DNA of 38,974 nt from an uncultured Collinsella sp. (lineage in GTDB: Bacteria > Actinomycetota > Coriobacteriia > Coriobacteriales > Coriobacteriaceae): NCBI GenBank assembly GCA_934650975.1, contig CAKUFW010000013.1:1-38974 (forward strand), in the 5' to 3' direction. Under the pieces are notes generated by a model, which saw only the letters and a list, made by a program, of their open reading frames with translations, was not told the DNA's origin and made no database searches. The position numbers and the translations under genes were made by a program. Positions 7,777-15,165 of the stretch are shown here, in pieces. Numbering within the stretch: position 1 is the first letter of the stretch; the number at the start of each line of letters is the position of its first letter.

Positions 7777-7916
7777 ATCTGCACGAGGTGCCCTGCAGAC
7801 TTTCGCATGAGCCTTGGTTGCCTGGACGGTGCATGCGTTTTGCGTCTGCCGTACGCTTTTTTGCGAAGTACGCACGGGCAGAATCCGTGCCCAAAATGCT
7901 CTGGAGAGGAGCGAAC

Positions 7917-8909
7917 ATGTCGTTTAAAGTGATGGCGATTTGTGCCGGTAGGCACGGTGGCAACGGCGAGGCTTTGGCTAAGGAGGCCCTTTGCGCGGTG
8001 CGCGAGGCCGGCGGCGAGGTCGAGCTGATCAATCTGTTCGATTACAACATCTTGCCCTGCACCGGCTGCGAGGGTTGCACCATGCAGATGGGAAAGATGG
8101 GTGCCGGCCTGCAAAAGGAATATCATGGCTGCGTCCTTAAGAAAAAGGACGACGTCGACGCGATTATCCGCGAGCTGCAGACCTGCCAGGGCGTAATCTT
8201 CTCGGTCCCGACGTACGACCTTACGCCCAGCTCGGTGTACACCCGCTTTGCCCAGCGCTTCTTGGCTTACGAGCTTTCGTTTTTGCTTGCCATCGGCGCT
8301 GTAAAGGAGAATCCGCATACCGTGGCCGGCCTTATTTCTGTTGGCGGTTCCATGCACGACTGGCAGTCGCTTGCGCTCGAGAGCCTGCAGGCGACCATGT
8401 TTACCATGTCGATGACCGTTGTCGATCGCTATCTGGCGCAGCGCGACGGCCGTCCGGGCAATACGTTTGTCTGGGGAGACGACGTGGAGTGGGGCGGACA
8501 GATCGCCCGCGCGCACAAGATGGGCGAGAACATCGTAAAGGCCATCCGCACGCCGGTTGACGAGCGCTGCTGGCTGGGCGACCCGGATGACGGCGTGTGC
8601 CCCAACTGCCATAGCTCCCTGGTGTATCCCGGCGATAAGCATTGGGACGGCGTCGAGTTTCCGTGGGAGTGCGCGGTCTGCGGCGCGGGCGGCGATATCG
8701 TGACCGACGAGCGCACTGGGCGTCCCAAGCTCAAGATTGCCGAGAACGGCCTAATCCGCGACCGCAACGACGACCATGCGCGCGCCGAGCACCTCAACGA
8801 GATCAACAAGACACGCGACGAGTTCTTCGCCCACATGGACGAGGTTAAGCCGCTCATGGAGAAGTACGCCAAGATGACGTTCCCCACGTTGGAGATCAAG
8901 CGCGACTAG
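7917..8909 (+). CDS. NADPH-dependent FMN reductase / iron-sulfur flavoprotein family
   Basis: The 330-residue protein has a flavodoxin-like fold: an N-terminal strand MSFKVMAICAGR, a flavin-phosphate loop GRHGGNGEAL, and FSVPTYDLTPSS around residues 98-109. A cysteine cluster C48-x2-C51-x2-C54, with a further Cys72, recalls the iron-sulfur flavoprotein (Isf/IsrA) family, though the fourth cysteine is far away. About residues 222-250 add CPNC...CAVC, a zinc-ribbon or rubredoxin-like knuckle, making the protein longer than simple FMN reductases. The start at 7917 follows GGAGAGGAGCG; a longer in-frame ATG far upstream has no ribosome site and would cross the terminator. It is probably an accessory electron carrier or reductase of the same block. 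Its stop is 22 bases from that of the convergent regulator. Confidence 0.85.
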   Translation: MSFKVMAICAGRHGGNGEALAKEALCAVREAGGEVELINLFDYNILPCTGCEGCTMQMGKMGAGLQKEYHGCVLKKKDDVDAIIRELQTCQGVIFSVPTYDLTPSSVYTRFAQRFLAYELSFLLAIGAVKENPHTVAGLISVGGSMHDWQSLALESLQATMFTMSMTVVDRYLAQRDGRPGNTFVWGDDVEWGGQIARAHKMGENIVKAIRTPVDERCWLGDPDDGVCPNCHSSLVYPGDKHWDGVEFPWECAVCGAGGDIVTDERTGRPKLKIAENGLIRDRNDDHARAEHLNEINKTRDEFFAHMDEVKPLMEKYAKMTFPTLEIKRD

Positions 8910-8931
8910 TTTTGCCCAGGCCCCGCCCGGC

Positions 8932-10245
8932 CTACTTGCGACAGTGCAAATCGGCGCTGGTGCGGGGCTTTGTCCTCGGCTCAAGAAAGCCGAGGTAGAT
9001 AAGGGTGCGAATCGAGAGATGGAACAAAAAGAGGTCTTCTCCCGATGCCAAGTCGTTGCCCGTGATTTCCTTGATGCGGTTAATGCGGTAGAGCAGCGTA
9101 TTCTTGTGGAGTGACAGGATTGTGGCCGTGCGCGCCGTGTTGCAACTGTGCTGCATAAAGGCAAAGAGCGTTTCGACTAGCTCGGAATCGTGCGACCGGT
9201 CGTGCTCCCAGAGCGCCCAGATTGCCGGATGGCAGTAATTCATAAGGTTGACGTGGTCGTTGCAGATGTCGAGCATCTCCATGTAGGTGTATTCGCAATA
9301 GCGATACACGTGGGTGTCGTCGAGGATCTTGGTGAAGGCGGAGCCGTAGCGAATGGCGGCTCGTGCCTGATTAAGGTGCGCCCGCACGTCTGTCGCCTGG
9401 GAAAACTCGTTGCTAATGCCGACAAACAGGCTGTTTGCGGCGGCGACGCGCGCAAGGATCGCCTCGTCGGCGACGGGCAGTTGCGTGGAAGGCGGGCGGC
9501 TCACCAGCGCCACGAGTTCGCCCTCGTACATGGTAATGAGGCTGTGGTGCAGCAGCGGCTGCAGCTGTCCGCGGATGCTTTCCGCATCACGCGCGTCCAG
9601 CTGGGCGTCTTTTTTGAGCAGGCATACGACATAGAGTGCGGGGAGCGGGGTAAAACCGACGAGCTGCATCCTGCGCGTGCAGGTGATAGGGTTGGGAATC
9701 TCGTCGTCCAAAAGGCGCGAGAGAAAATATGGTCCCTGTTGTGGTCCTCCCAGCGAAAGGAACCCGCCCTTTTGCAGCTCTTGAGCGAGCAGACGGACAA
9801 AGAACTCAAAGATGTCGCGGTCGCTATCGTCAAAGGCATGATTGTGCTCGATCATCATTGCTCGGCCCAGGCAGGTGCCGTGTACCGTGATTGCAGCAGT
9901 CATGGTGTTGAGCTGGAAGATATCGTTATAGCGTGTAAGGGGGCCCGACGATCGGGCGAGCTGCTCATCTAGGCCGCAGTCGATGATATAGCGCACGCCC
10001 GCGTCCTGGAGCATGTCGCCTTCGGAGAGTTCGGCACGGGTGACGGCTGCGAAGGCAGAATCGTCGGCATCGTCAAGCTCAAAGCCGCCGCGGGCGGCGT
10101 AGCGGTAGACGGGATCGACGACGAGCACCGGATTGTCCATAACGTCGGAAGCCGTTTTCGTAAGGCTGCTAAGCCCCGCGTCGCCCAGGAGCGCCTCGAG
10201 CAGCGCTTGCTTCGCGGTGGACCTATCGGTGGTGCTCGGTTGCAT
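8932..10245 (-). CDS. PucR/CdaR-family transcriptional regulator
   Basis: The 437-residue protein has the PucR layout: a variable N-terminal sensory region (about 1-170), a central region (about 170-320), and a C-terminal PucR-type helix-turn-helix (about 365-420) with the family signature TILSLHKNTLLYRINRIKEI. This family often controls purine, sugar-acid or amino-acid catabolism in response to a small ligand. No N-terminal PAS or GAF domain is certain. AGAAGGGA lies six bases before the start. The gene converges on the redox block and is enclosed by the second palindrome array, so it probably regulates that block together with LysR. This is positional inference; the ligand is unknown. Confidence 0.9.
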   Translation of the reverse strand: MQPSTTDRSTAKQALLEALLGDAGLSSLTKTASDVMDNPVLVVDPVYRYAARGGFELDDADDSAFAAVTRAELSEGDMLQDAGVRYIIDCGLDEQLARSSGPLTRYNDIFQLNTMTAAITVHGTCLGRAMMIEHNHAFDDSDRDIFEFFVRLLAQELQKGGFLSLGGPQQGPYFLSRLLDDEIPNPITCTRRMQLVGFTPLPALYVVCLLKKDAQLDARDAESIRGQLQPLLHHSLITMYEGELVALVSRPPSTQLPVADEAILARVAAANSLFVGISNEFSQATDVRAHLNQARAAIRYGSAFTKILDDTHVYRYCEYTYMEMLDICNDHVNLMNYCHPAIWALWEHDRSHDSELVETLFAFMQHSCNTARTATILSLHKNTLLYRINRIKEITGNDLASGEDLFLFHLSIRTLIYLGFLEPRTKPRTSADLHCRK

Positions 10246-10410
10246 AGATATCCCTTCTGCCGCGTCTTCGCCGTAGACGACGCGTGACCAAATTATTATC
10301 GCAGGCTGTGCAGGATTGGGTTGTTTAAAAAGGTGAGTGTGGCGGTCGTTTTCTTGAACGGGGGCACTGCCGTTGGGGGCTGTCTTGTTTTGTGCTGCCG
10401 ATTAATCTCG

Positions 10411-10720
10411 ATCTGTAACAGTTGTGGGGTCAAAGGTCGGTCTAGATGTTACAGATTTAGACAAACCAGCGGGACGGTCTCCGTTTATCTAAATCTGTAA
10501 CACGAGGGATGGATTTTGCTGAGTTACTGTTACAGATTGAGATTTTCTGGCAGGCAGGTTTGGTCTGTCTCGATCTGTAACAGGTGGAGGCTAAAAGTCG
10601 GTTTAGATGTTACAGATTTAGATTGTTTAGGATGGGCCGAGGGGAATGTCTCGATCTGTAACAGTAAGATTCCATTTTGCTGAGTAGATGTTACAGATCG
10701 AGACAAACCGGCAGCCGGCC
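10411..10720. repeat. Third TGTTACAGAT palindrome array (array B)
   Basis: Hairpins occupy about 10447-10502, 10528-10582 and 10608-10663, with half units closing at 10411-10420 and opening at 10688-10697. Starts are 81, 80 and 80 bases apart, as in array A1. Spacer types again alternate (a CAAAGGTCGGTCTAGA-like type and CGAGGGATGGATTTTGC). The block lies between the divergent pucR and flavin oxidoreductase genes. Bases 10246-10410 and 10721-10846 hold promoter space with no confident motif. Confidence 0.85.
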
Positions 10721-10846
10721 CCGCCCCCATCCACCAGCCGCTACCTGCTATCCGCCGATTTCACCTACGGCCTCGTGCCCCCGGGACGTATCCTTTAGAC
10801 AACTACGCGGCATCATCGCCGCCGCGCCTACAAGAGAGGAATGTCC

Positions 10847-12877
10847 ATGACCGCACCTGCATCCAAGCTGCTCCAGCCCATTACGGTTGGCCCCCTTGAG
10901 CTCAAGAACCGCATTATGTTCCCGCCGCTGACCACCGGCTACGAGGAGCGTGACGGTTCCATCGGCGAGCGCAGCCTGGCTTTTTACGAGCGCCTGGCCC
11001 GTGGCGGCGTGAGCTACATCGTCATCGGCGACGTCGCTCCCGTCATGACCGCGAGCCCCACGCCCAAGCTGGCGACCGACGCCCAGATCCCCACGTTTAA
11101 GGCACTGGCCGACGCCGTTCACAAGCACGGCGCCAAGGTCGCGCTGCAGCTGTTCCACCCCGAGTACGACGTGCCCGGCGTCGGCCGCATGGTCATGGGT
11201 TCCATGGCCGCCGCCAAGGCCGCGCAGGAGGCCAAGGCCGCCGGCGACGAGGAGACCTTTGCCGCCAAGATGGCCGAGTCCAACGAGATTCGCAAGCAGG
11301 CCTACGCCAAGCTGCACCACGACATGCAGCACTTTGTAAACGAGGCGAGCGTTGAGCAGCTCACCCAGATCAAGGAAGCCATCGCCGCCTCGGCCGCCCG
11401 CGCGCAGCAGGCCGGCATCGACGCCATCGAGGTCCACGGCGACCGTCTGGTGGGTTCGCTGTGCTCGGCGATCCTCAACAAGCGCACCGACGAGTACGGC
11501 GGCTCGTTCGAGAATCGCGTCCGCTACGCGCTGGAGGTCGTCGCCGCCATTAAGGAGGCCGCGCCGCAGCTGATGGTGGAGTACAAGCTCCCCGTGATCA
11601 TGGAGAACCCCGACGGCACGCCGCGCGGTAAGGGCGGCCTGCAGCCCGACGAGGCCTGCGAGTTCGCCAAGCTGCTCGAGGGCGCCGGCATCGACATGAT
11701 CCAGGTCGCGCAGGCCAACCACACCGGCAACATGGGCGACACCATTCCGCCCATGGGCGCCATGCCCTACAACTGGACGCTGCCCGTGGCCGAGCGCGTC
11801 AAGGCCCTGGTTTCCGTGCCGGTGGCAACCGTCGGCCGCGTGGTTTCGGTCGAGGCCGGCGAGAAGATCCTGGAGGACGGCTCGGCAGACATCGTCGCCT
11901 ATGGCCGCTCGCTCATGTGCGACCCCGACATTGCGCTGAAGGCTGCCACCGGCGAGCCCATCCGCGAGTGCCTTAACTGCAACAAGGGCTGCGTCGACGC
12001 GATTCAAAACCGCAAGTACATCTCGTGCGTGCTCAATGCCGAGAACGGTGACGAGGCGACCATCGCCATTAAGCCGGGCGAGGGCGACAAGAAGATCGCC
12101 GTGGTGGGCGGCGGCATCGCCGGCCTGGAGGCCGCGCGCGTAGCGGCCAAGCGCGGCTACGACGTAACCGTCTACGAGGCGAGCGATCATCTGGGCGGCC
12201 AGATTGTGCTGGCGGCCGCGCCTCCGCGCAAGGACGAGATCATGCGCTCCGTCGAGTACTACGAGAAGATCCTGCCTGGCCTGGGCGTGAAGGTTGAGCT
12301 CAACCACGCCGCCACGGCAGAGGACCTCAACGCCGCCGACGCCGCGATTGTGGCCGTGGGCGCGCACGACGTGGTCATCCCCGTTCCGGGTGCGGATTCG
12401 GACAAGGTCGTCTCGAGCTGGGCCGTGCTGGCCGGCAAGGTGGAGCTCAGCGGCCGCGTCGCCGTTATTGGCGGTGGTCTGGTGGGCACTGAGGCTGCCG
12501 AGTACCTGCTGCAGCACGGTTGCGAGGTGGCGATCGTCGAGATGCTCGACAAGATTGCCGCGGGCGAGTCCGAGACCATTCTGCCGCTGATCATGAGCGA
12601 CTTTGCCGAGCACAACGTGGAGCAACACGTTAAGACCCGCCTGACCGCCATTACCGGCGAGGGCGTGGAGGCCGTGCGCACCGCCGAGGACGGCGCCGAG
12701 GAGCCGGTGAAGATCGCCTGCGATTACGTGGTGATGGCCGTGGGTTCCAAGGCCAACGCGTTTGACCTGGACGGCGTGACGGTGCCCGTGACCTGCGTGG
12801 GCGACTGCTCGGGCGAGCGCACCGCCGATATCGCGAGCGCCATCCGCACGGCATATCACGCGGCCAACGAGCTCTAA
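10847..12877 (+). CDS. Old-yellow-enzyme/2,4-dienoyl-CoA reductase-like flavoprotein
   Basis: The 676-residue protein has an FMN-binding TIM barrel (about 1-360), a [4Fe-4S] cysteine cluster (C375-x2-C378-x3-C382-x11-C394) and FAD/NAD(P)-binding domains (from VVGGGIAGLEAA near 419). This is the architecture of FadH, BaiCD/BaiH and 2-enoate reductases, which reduce conjugated C=C bonds with NAD(P)H. The barrel motif NKRTDEYGGSFENRVR is well kept. The tyrosine usually found in the EGYL/HGYL segment is absent (VHGDRLVGS) and an alanine/glutamate-rich insert occupies about 115-160, so substrate and chemistry may differ. ATG 10847 is preferred: GAGAGGA is six bases upstream, whereas ATG 10841 is too close to it. 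A strong terminator follows. Monocistronic. Confidence 0.9.
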   Translation: MTAPASKLLQPITVGPLELKNRIMFPPLTTGYEERDGSIGERSLAFYERLARGGVSYIVIGDVAPVMTASPTPKLATDAQIPTFKALADAVHKHGAKVALQLFHPEYDVPGVGRMVMGSMAAAKAAQEAKAAGDEETFAAKMAESNEIRKQAYAKLHHDMQHFVNEASVEQLTQIKEAIAASAARAQQAGIDAIEVHGDRLVGSLCSAILNKRTDEYGGSFENRVRYALEVVAAIKEAAPQLMVEYKLPVIMENPDGTPRGKGGLQPDEACEFAKLLEGAGIDMIQVAQANHTGNMGDTIPPMGAMPYNWTLPVAERVKALVSVPVATVGRVVSVEAGEKILEDGSADIVAYGRSLMCDPDIALKAATGEPIRECLNCNKGCVDAIQNRKYISCVLNAENGDEATIAIKPGEGDKKIAVVGGGIAGLEAARVAAKRGYDVTVYEASDHLGGQIVLAAAPPRKDEIMRSVEYYEKILPGLGVKVELNHAATAEDLNAADAAIVAVGAHDVVIPVPGADSDKVVSSWAVLAGKVELSGRVAVIGGGLVGTEAAEYLLQHGCEVAIVEMLDKIAAGESETILPLIMSDFAEHNVEQHVKTRLTAITGEGVEAVRTAEDGAEEPVKIACDYVVMAVGSKANAFDLDGVTVPVTCVGDCSGERTADIASAIRTAYHAANEL

Positions 12878-12906
12878 GCAAGAAAGCTGCCGCGCACGTT
12901 TGATCG

Positions 12907-12943
12907 GGCGGGGAGTGCCGTTATCGGTGCTCCCCGCCTTTTT
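12907..12943 (+). terminator. Intrinsic terminator of the flavin oxidoreductase gene
   Basis: GGCGGGGAG (12907-12915) and CTCCCCGCC (12930-12938) form a nine-pair stem followed by TTTTT. A near copy occurs at 14849-14884. Confidence 0.85.
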
Positions 12944-12960
12944 GTCAATAAGGGCACCTT

Positions 12961-13031
12961 GACCAGCGGGTTCAGAAAATCCGAATCTTGAGCGACTGAA
13001 AATCCGAACTTCTGGAACATGAAAATCCGAA
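12961..13031. repeat. GAAAATCCGAA iteron block, 23-bp period
   Basis: GAAAATCCGAA is exact at 12975, 12998 and 13021, two steps of exactly 23 bases. The leading GACCAGCGGGTTCA is repeated in the copy at 14902. The spacing suggests protein binding sites. No gene next to it has an obvious matching regulator apart from the AlbA_2 gene 180 bases downstream. Confidence 0.7.
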
Positions 13032-13067
13032 TTTGGCGCAAGGGTGACAGACCGGCTTAACCGCACT

Positions 13068-13189
13068 CTTAACCTCATCCTTACCTCAAATGAGGCAAAG
13101 ATGAGGTTAAGATGAAGCAAGCAAACAACTGGGCAAACGTTGAAAATAGGGCGCAGTTGACCTCAAAATGAGGTTAAGATGAGGCAAAG
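13068..13189. repeat. Upstream 122-bp direct repeat made of 11-bp iterons (DR1)
   Basis: CCTCA at 13073 and 13084, TGAGG at 13091 and 13102 and TGAAG at 13113 are 11-base-phased within each orientation. After a 34-base linker come CCTCA at 13161 and TGAGG at 13169 and 13180. The block matches 14718-14839 with about four mismatches in 122 bases. It ends 23 bases before the AlbA_2 start codon, the expected position of an autoregulatory operator. Confidence 0.85.
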
Positions 13190-13212
13190 GCAACGGACCG
13201 GGAGGCGTACAA

Positions 13213-14706
13213 ATGGGACTGCCAATAAACATACAAACGCTGCTTGGCGGCGGCGTGGTCGAGTGGGCCCGCATTGAGCTCAAGGAAACATGGGATCCCC
13301 AAGCTTCGCTCAAGACGATTTGCGCGTTTGCCAACGACGTTGACAACTGGGGCGGCGGCTATCTCATTATCGGCGTTTCCGACAACGGCGAGGGAAAGCC
13401 TGCCCAGCTCAAAGGCGTACCGGACAGCAAAATCGATGCGTATCTCAAAGATATGCTCAACAAGTGCAAGCTGATTCAGCCGAGCTACATACCTATTACC
13501 GAGGTTGCCGAATATAAGGACAAGAAATTTATCGTTGTCTGGGCCCCGGGCGGAAGCGTGCGACCCTATTCATCCCCAAAGGTCGTAACGGGCGGCAAGT
13601 CGGAGCGCGTCTATTGGATCAGGAAGATGGCTAGCACCATCGCGCCGAGTGAGGAAGAAAAACACGAGCTCTACAACTTGGCTAATAATGTTCCGTTCGA
13701 CGATCGCGTCAATCATTCTGCCGAGCTGAGCGACTTGAGTGTTCCTCTCATCAAGAGCTACCTAAAAGAAGTGAACAGCTCTCTGTATCCGATGGTCGAT
13801 ACAATGGACCTTGCCGATCTGTGTCGCAGCATGAATATCGCAGATGGTCCAGACGAGTACATCAAGCCTAAAAACGTCGGGCTTCTGTTCTTCTCGATGG
13901 ACCCAGAGAAGTGGTTTCCGTATGCGCATATCGATGTCGTAGAGCTTCCCGATGGTGAAGGGGGAGACCGGCTCTTTGAGCATACGTTTGCAGGGCCGGT
14001 CGATCAGCAGCTGCGCGAGGCGCTTCGCTACATTCAGAATTCCGTCATTGAGGAGACGGTGATAAAACGCCCGGACGTTGCTGAGGCAGAACGGCATTTT
14101 AACTATCCCTATGCCGCGATCGAAGAGGCGCTTTCGAACGCCGTGTATCACAAGGGCTACGCTTCCCGTGAGCCAATTGAAGTCCGTGTGCTGCCGGATA
14201 GGATTGAAATTCTGAGTCATCCGGGGGCTGACCGGTCGATTACTATCGAGAATCTTAGGCAGTATCGGGCAGTGAGCAGAAGATATCGCAATCGTCGCGT
14301 GGGTGATTTTCTCAAAGAGCTGCATCTTACCGAGGGCCGTAACACGGGATTTCACAAGATCTTGCACGCGCTTGAAGTTAACGGCTCGCCGGCGCCGCGG
14401 TTCGAGACAGATGAGGAAAGGATATATTTCCTCACGACGATCTTTGCCTGGCGTTCGAATAGAGCCGCTGGCAATGATGCTCACCATGCGCAGCGCGGCT
14501 ATGCGGGCGCATCGGGGATTGCTGCGCGCCGCGATCGCGTGCTGGCTTATTTTGCGGAGCATCCCGAGGCAACGCTGCTCGAGCTTTGTAACGCGATTGG
14601 CGTTACAAAGAGTATGGCCGACAGGGACGTTAAGGCTCTTAAGCAGGATGGCCGTTTAAAGCGAGAGGGTTCAAGCTTTGCAGGGTATTGGAAGGTTCTC
14701 GACTAG
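13213..14706 (+). CDS. AlbA_2 (Schlafen-like) / HATPase_c / HTH regulator-type protein
   Basis: The 497-residue protein has an N-terminal AlbA_2 putative nucleic-acid-binding domain (about 10-140; WARIELKETWDP and GGGYLIIGVSDNGEGKP). A central HATPase_c_4 region follows (about 290-400; AAIEEALSNAVYHKGY, then EILSHPGA and GRNTGFHKIL). The C-terminal winged HTH is at about 430-497 (TLLELCNAIGVTKSMADRDV). This is the architecture of COG2865 predicted transcriptional regulators. GGGAGG lies eight bases before the start. Both flanks carry the same 122-bp iteron block, so autoregulation through TGAGG sites is likely and the unit looks like a transferable cassette. Whether it is a defence, toxin-antitoxin-like or plain regulatory gene cannot be read from sequence. 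Confidence 0.88.
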   Translation: MGLPINIQTLLGGGVVEWARIELKETWDPQASLKTICAFANDVDNWGGGYLIIGVSDNGEGKPAQLKGVPDSKIDAYLKDMLNKCKLIQPSYIPITEVAEYKDKKFIVVWAPGGSVRPYSSPKVVTGGKSERVYWIRKMASTIAPSEEEKHELYNLANNVPFDDRVNHSAELSDLSVPLIKSYLKEVNSSLYPMVDTMDLADLCRSMNIADGPDEYIKPKNVGLLFFSMDPEKWFPYAHIDVVELPDGEGGDRLFEHTFAGPVDQQLREALRYIQNSVIEETVIKRPDVAEAERHFNYPYAAIEEALSNAVYHKGYASREPIEVRVLPDRIEILSHPGADRSITIENLRQYRAVSRRYRNRRVGDFLKELHLTEGRNTGFHKILHALEVNGSPAPRFETDEERIYFLTTIFAWRSNRAAGNDAHHAQRGYAGASGIAARRDRVLAYFAEHPEATLLELCNAIGVTKSMADRDVKALKQDGRLKREGSSFAGYWKVLD

Positions 14707-14717
14707 CCGGACGCACC

Positions 14718-14839
14718 CTTAACCTCATGTTGACCTCAAATGAGGCAAAGATGAGGTTAAGATGAAGCAAGCAAACAACTGGGCAAACGTTGAAAATAGG
14801 GCGCAGTTGACCTCAAAATGAGGTTAAGGTGAGGCAAAG
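14718..14839. repeat. Downstream 122-bp direct repeat (DR2)
   Basis: This is a copy of 13068-13189 offset by 1650 bases in the same orientation. It keeps all eight CCTCA/TGAGG-type half sites. The few differences are CC/GT and T/G near 14729-14732 and A/G at 14829. It starts 12 bases after the AlbA_2 stop codon, and no gene follows closely that it could serve as promoter operator. Confidence 0.85.
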
Positions 14840-14848
14840 CTTGAGCGC

Positions 14849-14884
14849 GCGGGGAGTGCCGGTATCGGTGCTCCCCGCCTTTTT
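14849..14884 (+). terminator. Terminator, near copy of 12907-12943
   Basis: GCGGGGAG (14849-14856) pairs with CTCCCCGC (14871-14878), followed by a U-run. The loop GTGCCGGTATCGGTG differs from the upstream copy by one base. It would end the AlbA_2 transcript after passing through DR2. Confidence 0.8.
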
Positions 14885-14901
14885 ACCATTTAGAGCGCCC
14901 T

Positions 14902-14949
14902 GACCAGCGGGTTCAGAAAATCCGAATCCAAAACACCCGAAAATCAGAA
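14902..14949. repeat. Second copy of the 23-bp iteron block
   Basis: GACCAGCGGGTTCAGAAAAT repeats 12961-12980 at an offset of 1941 bases, the same offset as the terminator copy. GAAAATCCGAA is exact at 14916 and becomes GAAAATCAGAA at 14939, again 23 bases on. The third unit is replaced by the palindrome that starts at 14952. Confidence 0.65.
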
Positions 14950-14951
14950 TT

Positions 14952-15018
14952 TTGGTGCAAGGGGGCCAGGTTTGTTTGCACCAACGTGGTGCGAAGTAAC
15001 CTGACCCCCTTGCACCAA
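14952..15018. repeat. 67-base nearly perfect palindrome
   Basis: Outer arms of 21 bases (14952-14972 and 14998-15018) match with one mismatch. An inner TTTGCACCA/TGGTGCGAA pair, with one G-T pair, closes on an ACG loop. A cruciform or long RNA hairpin is possible. There is no U-run of terminator type. From 15019 to 15165 I see only leader sequence for the next operon; TTGACT near 15024 could be a -35 element but no good -10 pairs with it. Confidence 0.7.
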
Positions 15019-15165
15019 GGGCTTGACTTTTTAAGACATCATTAAGGCTTGCGTTGTGGAGCAAACCGCAGGTCAATGCTATTCTTTTAGCTTATCGTAC
15101 GGTGTTGTATTCTGCCTGAATTCTCTACCTGCGAGCAACGGATTGAGCACGACCAAGCCGAAAGG

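Noticed and set aside
7740..7916. N-terminal extension of the iron-sulfur flavoprotein
   Set aside because: The extension would overlap the 7730-7776 hairpin, has no ribosome site and adds non-homologous sequence. ATG 7917 has a strong ribosome site.
10748..13120. 790-residue minus-strand frame over the flavin oxidoreductase
   Set aside because: It is antisense shadow with no motif. It crosses the terminator and iteron blocks.
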